From the NCBI GenBank assembly GCA_020698575.1, contig CM036243.1, positions 37,152,988 through 37,216,987 of the forward strand: 64,000 nt of DNA, in the 5' to 3' direction. Numbering within the stretch: the first letter of the stretch is position 1; the number at the start of each line of letters is the position of its first letter. The translations under genes and the position numbers were made by a program. The notes beneath the pieces were generated by a model. It saw only the letters and a list, made by a program, of their open reading frames with translations, had not been told where the DNA came from and searched no databases. Positions 34,675-49,600 of the stretch are shown piece after piece. The DNA comes from Bostrychus sinensis. Its lineage: Eukaryota > Chordata > Actinopteri > Gobiiformes > Eleotridae.

Positions 34675-37600
34675 CTGAAACACCACAACGCACGGTGTTA
34701 ACAAACCACAGCTTTTATTTAAATCTACACCTGTGTACCACCAACCCGGCTTAGTCCTGGTTTAGTCTTAGTTTAGTCCTGGTTTAGTCTTAGCTTAGTC
34801 CTGGTTTAAACCTGGTGTTGACCTAGTTTAGTTCTGGTTTAGACCTGGATTGCTCCTGAATTGTCCTGTTTTTTTTTCATGGTTGAGATCTGGTTTTGGA
34901 CCCGGCTTAATCCTGGTTTAGTCTTAGTTTAGTTCTGGTTTTAGGCATGGTTTAGTGCTTGTTTAGTCTTAGTTTAGTCCTGGTTTGACGTGGATTAAAC
35001 TTGGTTTAGTTCTGGTTTGGACCCGGCTTAGTTTTGGTTTAGTCAAGATTTAGTCTTATTTTAGTCCTGGTTTAGTCCTGAGTTAGACCTGCTTTAGTCC
35101 TGGTTTAGTCCTGCTTTAGTCCTGGTTTAGTCCTGAGTTAGACCTGCTTTGGTCCTGGTTTAGTCCTGCTTTAGACCTAGTTTAGTCCTGGTTTAGTCCT
35201 GCTTTAGTCCTGAGTTAGACCTGCTTTAGTCCTGGTTTAGTCCTCAGTTAGACCTGCTTTAGTCCTGGTTTAGTCCTGCTTTAGTCCTGAGTTAGACCTG
35301 CTTTAGTCCTGGTTTAGTCCTGCTTTAGTCCTGAGTTAGACCTGCTTTAGTCCTGGTTTAGTCCTGCTTTAGTCCTGCTTTAGTCCTGGCTTAGTCCTGG
35401 TTTAGTCCTGCTTTAGTCCTGGCTTAGCCCTGCTTTAGACCTAGTTTAGTCCTAGTTTAGTCCTGGTTTAGTCCTGGTTTAGACCTAGTTTAGTCCTGGT
35501 TTAGTCCTGCTTTAGTCCTGGTTTAGTCCTGAGTTAGACCTGCTTTAGTCCTGAGTTAGACCTGCTTTAGTCCTGGTTTAGTCCTGCTTTAGTCCTGCTT
35601 TAGTCCTGAGTTAGACCTGCTTTAGTCCTGGTTTAGTCCTCAGTTAGACCTGCTTTAGTCCTGGTTTAGTCCTGCTTTAGTCCTGAGTTAGACCTGCTTT
35701 AGTCCTGGTTTAGTCCTGCTTTAGTCCTGGTTTAGTCCTGAGTTAGACCTGCTTTAGTCCTGGTTTAGTCCTGGTTTAGTCCTGAGTTAGACCTGCTTTA
35801 GTCCTGGTTTAGTCCTCAGTTAGACCTGCTTTAGTCCTGGTTTAATCCTGGTTTAGTCCTGAGTTAGACCTGCTTTAGTCCTGCTTTAGTCCTGCTTTAG
35901 TCCTGAGTTAGACCTGCTTTAGTCCTGGTTTAGTCCTGAGTTAGACCTGCTTTAGTCCTGGTTTAGTCCTGGTTTAGTCCTGAGTTAGACCTGCTTTAGT
36001 CCTGGTTTAGTCCTCAGTTAGACCTGCTTTAGTCCTGGTTTAATCCTGGTTTAGTCCTGAGTTAGACCTGCTTTAGTCCTGGTTTAGTCCTGTTTTAGTC
36101 CTGAGTTAGACCTGCTTTAGTCCTGGTTTAGTCCTCAGTTAGACCTGCTTTAGTCCTGCTTTAGTCCTGCTTTAGTCCTGAGTTAGCCCTGCTTTAGACC
36201 TAGTTTAGTCCTGCTTTAGTCCTGCTTTAGTCCTGAGTTAGACCTGCTTTAGTCCTGGTTTAGTCCTGGTTTAGTCCTGAGTTAGACCTGCTTTAGTCCT
36301 GGTTTAGTCCTCAGTTAGACCTGCTTTAGTCCTGGTTTAATCCTGGTTTAGTCCTGAGTTAGACCTGCTTTAGTCCTGGTTTAGTCCTGTTTTAGTCCTG
36401 AGTTAGACCTGCTTTAGTCCTGGTTTAGTCCTGATTTAGTCCTGAGTTAGACCTGCTTTAGTCCTGGTTTAGTCCTGAGTTAGACCTGCTTTAGTCCTGG
36501 TTTAGTCCTGTTTTAGTCCTGAGTTAGACCTGCTTTAGTCCTGGTTTAGTCCTGAGTTAGACCTGCTTTAGTCCTGGTTTAGTCCTGCTTTAGTCCTGGT
36601 TTAGTCCTGGTTTAGTCCTCAGTTAGACCTGGCTTAGACCTGGCTTAGACCTAGTTTAGTCCTGCTTTAGTCCTGGTTTAGTCCTGCTTTAGTCCTGGTT
36701 TAGTCCTGGTTTAGTCCTGCTTTAGTCCTGGTTTAGTCGCTATGGGCCCCTAAACTTCCTGGGTTTCCTTGTTATTATTAATAAGATGCCAAAACTGGTC
36801 ATGGGGAGCCTGAATATTGTGTCAAAATCATAATTATGCTGCCGTGTGGCTCAGTGGTAGAACTGCAGCACATTTACAGGACAACTACAGCCTGCCTCGG
36901 TGTCGGGGGTTTGAGTCCGGACTCTGACAGTTTGCTGAATGTCTCTTCCTGCTCTCTCCCTGATTTCCTCCTACTGTCCTATCAATAAAGCCTAAATATG
37001 TCCCCTTGTGGCTGAGGTTGGTATATTTGGCCTCTGACAGTGTTCATATAGATTCATATCTTCCTTGGCCCATTACCGACTTTTTCTGGGACTTCCACCC
37101 AAACCTGACGTAACGTTTTGCGGTATCTTGCTAACAGACAAACTTAACACAACATTTTTGGCGAAGGTTATTAAAAAATACAAACCCGCAGCAGATAAAC
37201 CTATAGTAAAGTCATTGTAAACACTATAGTGTCTGTTTGACCTGATCAGTAATGATGTGTAATATATTAGATAAGCATTGATTTCCTGCTCAGATTGGCT
37301 GTGGGGATTTCCACCGCTCGCTCGTGTTTACAGTCACACACTGACTCACAAATTACTAATAACACACACTGTTGGCAGATCAGTGAGTAACCGCTCTGAC
37401 GTAGCGAGACAGAGACCTGATCTTCAAGTCTTTCTGGTGTCACACTTTCACACAAAACTTTCTTTAGCAGCTCTGGGCTTATTTTTAGACAAACGTAAAT
37501 ATGCAAGATGTATTTGAGGGGAAAGGTGCATAAACTTGTGATTATTCTACTTCCATTTTTACTCAAAGCAATTTACAGCGAGCCTCACTTCACAGCGGTG

Positions 37601-40600
37601 AACATGAACACTAGAGGGAAAGTTGGGTCTAGTGTCTTGCCCAGGGACACTTAAAACACAATGATGATCGAGGAACGAACTAGCAACCTTGTGGTGACCT
37701 CCTGCGCCACTGTCAGCCCCATATATTTTGACTAACGTATTTTCTGGACTATAAGTCACACTTTTTTTCATAGTGTGGCTAGGGGTGCGACGTATACTCA
37801 GGTGTGACTTATATATTAAAATACTTCAGGTGTTGGTTAGAGGGCGCTCTAGGCTTGTGTACCAACATCTGCTGCACCTGTACCACTGACAATTTAAAAT
37901 GTAAACATTACCACTAACAACTTAGGCTATAAAGACAACTGAGAAAGAGCGGAATAATTGGAAATGGAACTGATGCTGAGTCTGACGACAGCCACGCAGA
38001 GGAGGAAGCGGCGCTTCGTCTACCTCCGGAGTTGGCGGAGTTGTTCAGAAGCGACACCGAGGATGAAGAATTTAAAGGATTTAGTGATTAGGAGTGAGAT
38101 GGTGAGTTTGGTGAACTTGTTATATTATGTTCTTTATGCTATAGTTATGTGAATAACTGTTAATATATTACGTTAACATACGAGACACCTGTTCAGTTCA
38201 TTGTTTATGCTTCATGTAGCTGAATAACCATCAGTGTGTTACGTTAGCAAACCGCACACCTATTCAGCTGTTGTTCTCTATTCTATTATTACTATAACTT
38301 GCCTTTCTACAATGTGAATGAAATGTCTGTTCTTGGTGTCAGATTTTGTAAAATAAATTTCCCCCCAAAAATGCGACTTTTCATTATGCGCTTATAGTCC
38401 GGAAAATATGGTACATGCTTTAAAACGTGAACTAATTGCTTGGTTACCTAATGGCAGTGCAGGACACAGTATTTCTGGTGTAAAAAATAAATAGAAAAAC
38501 ATAAACCTAAAATAAAAAAAAAATATATGTTTTGGGTCATGTCTGTTTTAACTCCAAAAATGGTTCAAATACCAAATTATGCACAGATATGTACTTCTGT
38601 CCACCTCTTTTTGCCGAACCAAAGATCTGTTTGGCCTGAACCACAGTCCACTAGAATGTTCAAGATCTGAGGATTTGGTCTGGACCCAACGGGAAAGTCC
38701 AAAAGTCTGGACCAAACAGTGAATCCCCCGTTAGTATCCATCTCAAAATGCTACCAAATCCTTTAAAAACACTCCTGGATCTAAACAGTGATCTGGAGCC
38801 ACACCAGAATTAATCATTTTATCCTTGGCCCATTACCTTTTCTGACCTGTTCATAACAAAAATAAAATAAAAACTATATATATGTATATGTGTGCTGGTC
38901 CTATAGTAGTATTAATAAGTTGAATAGTACGCACTGCTGGTCATGTGCGACACTTTCTCTAACTTCTTCAGCACCGTGTCCATTCGGGACGACGTCTGGT
39001 CCATTTCATCTCCAAAATCCTCCAACATCCTGAACAAAAAAAAACATACACTGTCATTCAACTTATTATTCCCATATTCTGCTTTTTTTTCCGGGCTTTT
39101 TGAAATAGTTTTGGATACTTTTGCATTTGTATTTCAGGTTTTATAACTTAAAATAATCTATCTGTGGAAAACCTCTTCTTTTGGGAAATGTTACTTTGAC
39201 TTTGCAGAGAATGTTTGGATTAGGTGTGTGTACCTTTAAGGCTCTGCTGGCCCCGCCTACTTTAGTCCGTCAGCTCAAGACAATCTTTACTTGACTTATA
39301 TAGACTTGGTACCTCATCGTCCAGAGGATTTTATTGCTTTCACGAGTTTATAGAGTCCTTCATAATTTATAATTCTTAACAAGTGGGTTGGATGGACAGT
39401 ACATCTCAAATTTGTTGTTTTACTACATTTCTGCATTAACAAAAATCAGGATTGTCGTCAAAAGCACCAATTCGATGAAAGCTGTGTAGTTTAGAGCCAT
39501 AGAAAGTGAAAGAGTCAACAGTATACTGTCGTTATATCGTTTTCCTGTTTGTGTCCTACTCATACAGCTGCACAATGAGTTTTTCTCACACGGCCTGTTC
39601 GTCGAGCTCGTCCCCGATCCGTCCGGACATGTCTTTGAGGACTCGGATACTTCCAGAGACCAACTCCAGCTGCTCGTCCTGCTCCTGCATTATCAGCTGA
39701 AAACACACAGATTCCACCATTTACGATTACATTATCCAGATTTACGTTTTTCTTTTACACATTTTGTAACACTTCTGCATTATTAATACGTCCATAACCC
39801 TAACCCTCATTGACCGTTTTGCTTTTTGTAAAAAAAAACAAGAAGAGTAAAATGACAGAACTACAAAAAATTTACAATCAGTAAAAGTACTATGCTAAAA
39901 TATTACAACAGAAATACAACAGACCAACAAACACAGAACAGGAGACAAAGGACAAAAGCACAAAACACACAGGCAGGATGCCAGCAGGGGGCAGCAGAGC
40001 AGGTCTTAGTGCTGACAGCTCTGATTGTCAATTAGCCATTTTTTTAACTGGATCTTAAATGTATTGTAAGTATTCAGATTTCTGATTGTAATGGGGGTGG
40101 TATTCCACTCAGAAGCAGCTCGAACAGAAAAAGCAGTGTGAGCAAAAGAACTGTTTCTGAAGGGAATAATCCAGTCCCCTCTCGCTGCTCCTCTGGTTCT
40201 GCTGTGCTCAGCTGTCCAGATGTTAATAAACTGGCAAAGTGGAGGAGATAATAAACCATGAATAATCTTGTATATGAGACATAGATTTAAATACCTGACC
40301 ATGTTTTCCCAGCTAAGTAACCTGTGTTTTTGCAGTATTGGGCAGTAATGAGAAGTGTTTGGTTTCCTGTCCAGAGTTTTCACAATTCGTTTGTAGAGTG
40401 TTAGCACAGGTTTTAAAGATGTAGCAGTGGACTGTGACCAAATGGGTAAACAGTATGTGATATGGGACAAAATCATGGAATACATATATATTTTTGCCGC
40501 ATGTATTGACATTTGATGACGAATGTGTCTATAGTCGCATAGAGTGAATTTAATGCATTTACAGACCTTGTTTACGTGAGACTTAAACGATAATTTAGAG

Positions 40601-43600
40601 TCGATTAGAACTAAAAGATATTTGTATTCTGACACAATCTGCAACTTTTCCCCTGAAACAATGTCCACACAAGATTTAATGTTGGACTTGGTGATGAACA
40701 TTGCCACTGTTTTAGATGTATTTAACTGTAGGCAAGACTGCTTCAGCCAAGCAGTGATGTTAACCATGGACAGTGAGCTTCTCAGCCACCTGAGAGATAT
40801 TACTGCCATGTACACAGACTACAGTGTCATCAGCATAGATCTGCACAGAGACATTAGGGCATACTGATGGGAGGTCATTAATATAAAGTGCAATACTACT
40901 TTATTGTAGATCAACAGAGTCTTAATCTGTACAGGTTCTGTTTCAAATCTTGTAATTTTTTTTCAAACATTTACGTCTTCTTTGTAAAAAACACAGCCTG
41001 ACAACTACAGGGCATGTTGCGTAATACTTTTATCACGGCAGGAGGGACAACCTACGAGGCTCCTACCGCTCACTGTGACATAACAACAAAAAGCTTCTCT
41101 TTGTATGAGGTGTGAAAGCTTGTTAACTTCACTCGTCTGATCTGTGAAAAAGAGCCTCAGACATGAGTCAAGAAGGGTTTTGTGATTGCGTCCGGGATAT
41201 TGTGAATAATCTTTCAACAGCAATACTTCATGTTGTTAAACACGTATTTCTGATTGGCTGACAGGTGTACAGCAAAAACACATGGGCTGGCATCAAAAAG
41301 GGCAAAAGCCGACATAAAACAGATAAATATATACATAGCAAAAGTTTGGGCACTGAGTTTGATCAAAGAGGTGTCATCCATTTTCTAGTGACATCTGAGT
41401 TTTAGGGTAGTTTCCGAACACCAATTTTTAGTGTATGAAATTAAATGAAATATGAAAAAATTTGGGCACCCTTATAAGTTCGCTGATTTGAATGCATGTA
41501 ACTTCTCAAAATGGATTACCGCAACACAAAACTTGTTAGATTAGTTAGCTAAGCCTTAAACTTCATAGACAGGAGCATTCAATAATGAGAAGAGGTTTTT
41601 AAGGTGGTAATCAGGAAATGGAAGGACACAGGTAAAGTTGATGTTAAGGCCAGAAAAATACCAGAGAAACATAGGCAAGGAATGGTGAGAATGGTTAAAG
41701 ACAACCCGCAGATCACCTCCAAACACCTAAAGACGCTACCTGCCACATAGCATTTTGGTTTTGGTGAGAAAAGGTCTAAGCTCTCGTATTGGCGCTGATA
41801 AAAAGCCTTTGAGCATTTAAAGGTACTGTAAACAGCATGTGCTCGTACAAAAAAAGGTACTGCAGTCTAAATCAAAACAATGGTCTCTTTTCTGATTGGA
41901 CGATCGGCGATGCGGCTGTAGAACCAAAACAAAAAACGTAAACAAAAACAACTTGACCATTATATAAAACATATTTTTAAATGTGAATAAATCAGCTGTA
42001 GCATTGTTATCAGTAAAACTAATATTTGATTTAAACATGTTTACATCATATCTTGGCACACGTGGGTGATTTTTATGAAATAAAAAAAATACATACTGCT
42101 CATCGCAACTTTAAGTGGACATTTTAGGTAGGTGCATCTAATGTACGTGACATATTTGAGACCTGTTTAATTTGTTAAATGTGTTAAGCTGGGGGTACAC
42201 TACATGATTTCCTCAGTCGTTACAGATTCTGAAAAGACTAGGAGCACACACTAACGACTGGTTTCAGCAGATTTAGTTCTGACGACTCAAAGACTGTGCC
42301 TCACACACTACAAGATCTGTAACTGCAACTGACGCCAAACAAACGCAGCAAACTCTTGCGCGGAACTCACGAGAACTAAATGGTAAACAAACATGGAGCT
42401 ACCTGGGTCGCTGTTGCCGTTGTGTGTGCAGCTATCTGTTTGGAAAAAAGGAACGAGAAAAAACGTCTATGTATTCAGTTTTGCTTGGGTAGCGCTCAAC
42501 TTTCTTCGGTGTTTGCCATGGTTGTTTATGTTTTCTTCTTCAAATTTCCGCTTATATTTTCCTGCCGCTTCCTGTTGGGTCGTCTTTGTTCTCCGATGCT
42601 ATTTCCTGTGTCCCATCAGCTGTTTTTCATCGGCCGCTGGACGCCATGAATTCCCAGTTGGATGTAAACAGCCCACACTACAGGAGTGCGTCCAGAGTCA
42701 GTGTTTGATTGTTTGCGACCGATGTCAGACCGTGTTTTTGCGCCGACTCGAGTCTTTGAACATCACACACTAATGGATTTCAGGGCCGACTGGTGATTAC
42801 GATTCCCTACAACTAGTGTTGACTGATACAGACTCGACGCAACTGTGAATCGTTATAAAATCGGGCAAAAAAATCGTGTAGTGTGTCCCCAGCTTTAGAC
42901 CTAACAGCCCGCTCTTGGCAAATTTAAGACTTTTTAAGACCCCACAGCACCCCAGTCTGTGATAATTCATTTTTCTTCACCTGTCACTTCTCCACGGTCC
43001 TCACCAAGCAACAAGCTGGCCCCTGTCCAGAGTGTACCCCGCCTTAGGGCCAAAGTTACTGGGATAGACTCCAGTCACCCACGACCCCCTGTATTTACGT
43101 ATATAGCTAACGTTTACATAAAGCATCTTGTTTGCTCATAACCCTTTGTTGTTGGCAAATGTTATGTTCCAGCTGTGGTTTAATTGCTTTCCGTCTTCCT
43201 CTGAGTGCCCCTTGTTACTTGTCCTTGCGTCTGCTTCTTGTCTCCTCTGCTCTGTGCTGTTTAAAATAGACCTGCAGTGTGTATTTTTAGCCAAACCATT
43301 GTGACAGGACACTTGCAGGATGCTGCACAGACATGTTGTGATCTCCGATGGAAACGCTAGACTCGTGTCGATGTGCTGTTTACAGTTAGACTAAATTAGA
43401 CCCGCTTACTTTTTTTTACGCCTAAATAAAGAATCAAACTGCTATGGCAAACACTTATAAACCCAGGTAATTTACTCTGTTATCAGCAGCATTCAGTAAA
43501 CTCATATGAACATAAAATGAACTTAGGCTTTGTTAAGCTTAAAGTTTCCAGACTGAGATGGTTTGAACAGGTACAGAGGAGGGACAGTGAGTATATGGTA

Positions 43601-46600
43601 GAAGGATGAGGCTGAAGTTAGAGCTGGAGGCCTAGAGGAAGACCAGAGAGCAGATTTATAGATGTAGTAAAAGAGGACATGAAGTTAGAGATGTGAGAGA
43701 AGAGGAACAGCTGAGAGGAGGAGGAGGAGAACATAAATTTGTCTTTTTAATTGGTTTATGTAAGAAAAAACTAAATACAAACAAGTAAACCTAAATCCCC
43801 CTCATTTGGAGTAAGATCGAGTATAAAAATATGCCTCCAGATCTGTGGCTGGCTGCGTGCCACGCTCCTCTCACTCCTCAAAAATAGAAGCCTTGCCTAT
43901 TTTTCACGCGCTGAGATGCATTTTTCAGCCAAAATATGCATTCTTACATATGTGATGCATTTTTAACTGCCTCTGATTGACAGCAAATTAGGACTTTTCA
44001 ATTTTACTTGAGCAGATGGTAAATACACAGCTGTTCAATCCACTATAGTCAGCGTTAGTCTGTTATATGAGGCTGTACTCTCATATTGACTGTTGAATGG
44101 CTTTACTGTAGAAAACATGAGTGCAATATGATGTGTGCTGCAATGTTTGGACTGTATTTAGTGGCAGCCCTGGCTTTACCTGCTGCTGCTCCTGCTGTTC
44201 CTGGATGTATCTGGAGTTGGCTGAGACCAGGTGAGCCTCGAGTCCCGTCGACCGTTCTGCAGACGCCATCAAGGCCTGGACGCGCACAGAGAAACAGGGT
44301 TAGGGTTAGTTTCACCGTCTACAGAAGCGCACTGTAGAAGAGAGGGTTCAGGACCGACCTGTCTGTTCTTCTTTTCAGCCTGGGCCACTGCAGACGGACT
44401 CGACAGTTGCTCCTTCATATCCTGCAAACACAATAAAACTACCGTATTTTCCGCACTATAAGGCGCACCTAAAAGCCTTTAATTTTCTCAAAAACCGACA
44501 GTGCGCCTTATAATCCGATGCGCCTTATATATGGATCAATGTTGGTTAATTATGGCTACCGTATTCAGGGGGCGTCGCCGAAGTGACAGGTTTTAAAAGC
44601 TAAGCTGGCTCTACATTCTGCTCAACCACACATCCCAAATCGTACGTGAGTCCTAAAACTTAAGCAGTTGTCCTTTTGTTGTCCTAGTTGTCCCGAAAAT
44701 GATATAAGCGCGTATAAGAGTGTGAAGCAGTTGTTGTCTGATAAAACATAAGAAGTACCCTTGCTAATTGTGTTAGCTTCTGTATGTAATGGCGAATCTC
44801 CGCAGGTGATGTGCAGATGCTCAATCTGTCTTTAAAATTATTTTAGCGACTGAATAGAGGAGAATCTAAGCTTTAAAATGAGGTATAACATGTTCATATT
44901 CAGCAAATTTTAGCCATGGTTAGCTGTGTTCAAACCTCTCTGTTGTAAAAATAACTTAGCATCGCAGAGCGGGGATAGACGGCAAAAAGACGACACGGTA
45001 TGGGATGAATGAGATACAGCAGTGTGACTGTATAAACTATAAAGTAACCCCTATATAAGTACTCGTATCGGTACGTACTCAAATGGAAGTACTCGTACTC
45101 GTATCGGTTTGAAAAAAAGTGGTATCTGTGCATCCCTAGTTTTCAACGAGGGAGTTGTAAGAACGCTGGTTTGTATTCTATTAATAAAGTTTGACTGACT
45201 GACTTATCTGACTGTTTTATTGACATTCCCTTTAGCGCAGCGCCATCTAGTGGATGCGCCTTATAATGCGGTGCGCCTTGTTTCTCCATCTCACACCACA
45301 CAGTTTCCCACATTGACATTTAAGATTTAACACTGCATTTACAACACAAAAGGTTATTTTTTTTAGAAATCTGTACACACGTTATGATATTGATAATGTA
45401 AAATAATAAGGTTATGGTACACTTTATTGTGCCGTAGGGAAAATTGTTCTCCACTGAGGCAACCTGTCAGGAGCAGTGAACGACCAGGGACCCTTCTCCA
45501 GATCTGGAGCTGGAGGATTAGTCTGTTGTGCGTGTTTTAGGTTGATGGGGAAACCGGAGCAAACCCACCAAGGGAGAACGTGCAAACTCCACACAGAAAG
45601 GTGCCACGCGGTCTGAGAATCGAACCTGGGACTTTCTTGGGTAGCAAGATGAACACGCACTGAATCTTGACCAAAAGACTGTCTGATTATACGGTCTGAT
45701 TATAAACTCCTACCATCAGGGCGAAGGTATGTGATGCTGCGGGTGACGACCAAGAGTGGCGTCACATCTTTTGTCCCACGCAGTATTCAGCTTTTAAATC
45801 TACCGCATCTATGGTTTTATGGTCTCGGGTGTTCTGTCTGTTGTATTGTGCTGTCTGCAGTGTTTGTTCCTCGGTTTTTATGCTCTCTGTGCAAAACAAA
45901 TTTTCCCGGGGCAATAAAGGTTTCATTCATTCTTGCTGTGCCACTACAATGTCCCTACTACATTCTCCTAAAAGCTGCCCCAGTTCTAGGCCCTCCCTCT
46001 ATTCTTTGGTCCGGTTGTAGTTGTAATTATTACTTGGGTAAAAATAAAGTATTGTAAGTAAGTGGTTAAGTACAAATTGATTTTGAATGTTGTTTTGTAA
46101 TTGCACAGCCACAGATTAAGACTAATACTATTATTACTGCTACTCATACCACTACAATGCTATTACTACCTACTAATAGTACTACGACTACTGCAAAACA
46201 ACAAATACTTTGGGTTATGTATATGGCTAACATTTAAAGATAAAACTGCGTTGTTTCAAGTTGCTTTTTGGAAAGGTTTTCATTTAGAGCTCAAACAGTT
46301 TAAAATGTTTTGCCAAACCAATTGTTCGGCTTTATTTTACCACATTTCTGCTCAGTGTCTTTTTAAAATTAGGCTCTCAAGTCCTCTTCTGTATGGAAAT
46401 AGATTTTTTTCTACCAATGCTGTATTTACCAGAGAAAAAAGACAGCCTGGTGTGTACGAGGAGTCACTCTTTGGAGCTGCACACGGTGAGAATTTGCAAA
46501 AGAGAAATGCTTCCCGGGACACTTTTACGTCAGAATTATTTTTCTGTGACACGTTTTTTTTTGGGTGATTGGTCGGCGAGTTTGTCTTTGATTCTGTAAC

Positions 46601-49600
46601 ACTGGGTTATTTTAAATGTAATGAATGCAATGCTTCAAAATGCAGGCGCTCTGTGGAAACACACACCTACACACGGAGCGGATGAACTAATTTTGTCCCT
46701 CTGTGAGATAATAATTACACCTCCGTTTAGGTGAAGGCCTCAGTGACTCAGCTCCTTTTGTTCTATTTCAGATCTGAACCTCAGGTCACACTCTGCAAAC
46801 CTGACTCATGTTTTCCACAGAGGCTGGAGTGTGGACAGTGACCTCTGACAACACACAGACAGGAGTTCACACACTAAACCTAAAAAAACAACTCAGATTC
46901 TCTGTGTTGGTACTGCCCTGAACTCTGGCTGTAAGTCTATCCAATTGCAATCAGAGGTAGTTTTAACTCTGTGCATTTGTTCTGCACCTGGAAATAAACT
47001 CAAATCAAAGGGAACCAGACTAATTCTCCTAAAATCTGAATAAACCGATGACTGGACACAGATGAGTCTATTGCTGCTTTGGTTAACTACAAATGCATTT
47101 ATTAGGGGAGTAACAATATGTTTTTGTTTTTTATCGATTCAGGGTTTCCGCCAAAAAAAAAAAAAAAGAAAAAAAGTCCGTATTGTTGAATGGTGTGGAC
47201 TAAACCACTTGCAGCTGAATGTCATGAAGACAAAAGAGCTAGTGGTGGATTTCAGGAGGAAGGGGACCTCCCCTAGTCCAATAACAATCATGGGCACTGA
47301 GGTGGACTTTGTGGGCTGCTACAAATATCTCGGGGTCCACATCAACAACAAACTGGACTGGACTGAAAATACAGATGCTCTGTTCAAGAAAGGACAGCGC
47401 AGACTGTATTTTTTAAGACAACTAAGGTCATTTAACATCTGCAGAAAAATGCTTCAGATGTTCTACCAATCTGTTGTGGCCAGTGCCATTTTCTTTGGTG
47501 TTGTGTGCTGGGGCTAAAGTGGCTGAAACCAACCGGCTCAATAAGCACATCAGTAAAGCTGGTTCTGTCCTGGGACTGAAGTTGGAGTCCGTGGTTGAGG
47601 TCGCTGAGAGGAGGATACTGAAAAAATTGCTCAGTATCCGAAATAATCCATCCCACCCTCTGCATGAAACTCTGGTCTCCTATCAGAGTACTTTCAGCTG
47701 TAGACTCAGACTGCCAAGAAGCAGCACAGAACGCCACAGGAGGTCTTTCCTACCTGTGGCCATCAGACTGTTTAACTCCTCCCCTTTCAGTAAGGGGAGG
47801 GAGTGACTCGGACCATCTTGTACAATGTGTAATAACTGTGTTGGGCCTTTCTATCTTATTTATTAATTTATTCATTATTTAACCTGCATCAGCTCCACTT
47901 TACATTTGGAGGAACACAGATTGTACTTTGTAAAATGGTCTTTTTATACTATTTTACTATTACTCAGTTAATAGAATTAATGTTATTTTATGTTTATGCT
48001 TTTTGTGTATGTTCATGTCTTTGCTCCTCTGGCACAGAAATTTCCTTCGGGATTAATAAAGTTATTTCTTATCTTCTTTCTTATCTTATCGTATTGGAGA
48101 TGTTAAACACTGTGCGTGTAGCGCCCAATCCGAGGGCGCAAAGCCTCCTCGGCATCACCTCTATCACTGGGGGTAAAATGTTTGTATTTCCCTACCTGAA
48201 AACAGCCGTTCTGAGCATATCTGTGCGATATTTTGATGTGTAAAACACCACGCTGTTGAGATACCTTAATCCTGTTAATCTCTGTAGTTTTTCATAATCC
48301 AAGGCCCCATGCATTTGTGACAAAATTATTTATTTACAACTCTCCAGCAAACACACCTAACAATCTGAATCGTAACAGAACATCACTGCGCAGGGAACTC
48401 CGTCTGATACAGCGACCTACTGCGCATAACGTCACGGAAGTTTACGTCTTTCGGGGGGCAGACTCTGGCATATGACTGGCTAGATGTAAAGTAGATAAGA
48501 TTTGTATCTAATGGCACATATCAGACGTGACTGGCTGCTATCCTTACCAGTAACTCCACAGTATGAGGTACTAGCTGGGGGAAAATGTCCGTTTACCGGT
48601 CAACAAAAGGGGGTCGCGAGAATCCTGTGATCAGAATTGTTTTGATATGATTCAAGAACGATAGACTGATTTAAAATGATGCAATTTCATACGATTCAAC
48701 ACTTTCATATCGATCTAATCGATACAGCTACTTTTTGCCAAAAATCATAAAAGTTTACTCTAAATCTAGCATCGCGGCTGGGGTTTATTACATTAAGCAG
48801 AGAGCAAAGTACAGTTGATTATAACATTTTACTTCTTTAAAAACACAAAAAGTACATCAATATTTCTGATATTACCAATCAATTTTCCATGTATGTCAAT
48901 CTACACTTCCTAGAAAACTATATAATTCGATACAAGGTGATGTGTATCGATATAGTTGTATCATAGGAATAAAAAAAATCAATAGATCCGTATGGTTACT
49001 GTATCGTTACAGCCTTAGCATTCATCTCTCAGAGTTAGCCACAATCAGTGAGACTGCGCTATCTCTTTAGCAAAAATATAAATGAGAAAAAAATACCCAA
49101 ATATGTTTAAATTAACAGGACATAAAGTAAGGCTTACATTAACAGATTTCCTGGTACGTTCCACAAACTCTCTTCTGTCCAGGAGCTCATTGTCTCCGAG
49201 TCTGAACTTCCCTGGGTTCGACTCCACAATACCTGAGTCAGTCAAGGTTGTAACTTAACAATATTATCAAACAAAAAACATTTATTTATTATTAGGCTCT
49301 GATTCTTCATTATTCTTGTGATTGGAGGAAAACTTGCACCAGGAAAATGTTAGTTTATTTCTGCTCTTTGAAACCCACCCACTATAAAGCTGTGGAGGGC
49401 GAAAACGTGATGTTGCATTGTTCGTCTAAAGCTGAGCTTCAAAATAAGAGCACACCAACACATACTTGAAATTCATTCATCTTCTTCTGCTTATTACAGT
49501 TAGGGGTCATGGGTTCTGGAGCCTAGTGTTGCAGCGCCCGAGAACAATTTTTTTATGTTCTCGTCACCAGTTTTACTCAGTCTTTTCTCAGTCTCAGATG

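Noticed and set aside
34747..36735. CRISPR-like array
   Set aside because: The 11-bp units are contiguous without spacers and the setting is a vertebrate intron; it is a minisatellite.
36838..36920. tRNA gene on the + strand
   Set aside because: Pol III boxes followed by a SINE tail, with no cloverleaf.
46101..46568. 155-codon + strand frame in stx10 intron 4
   Set aside because: No recognisable domain, AT-rich codons and no supported splice sites.
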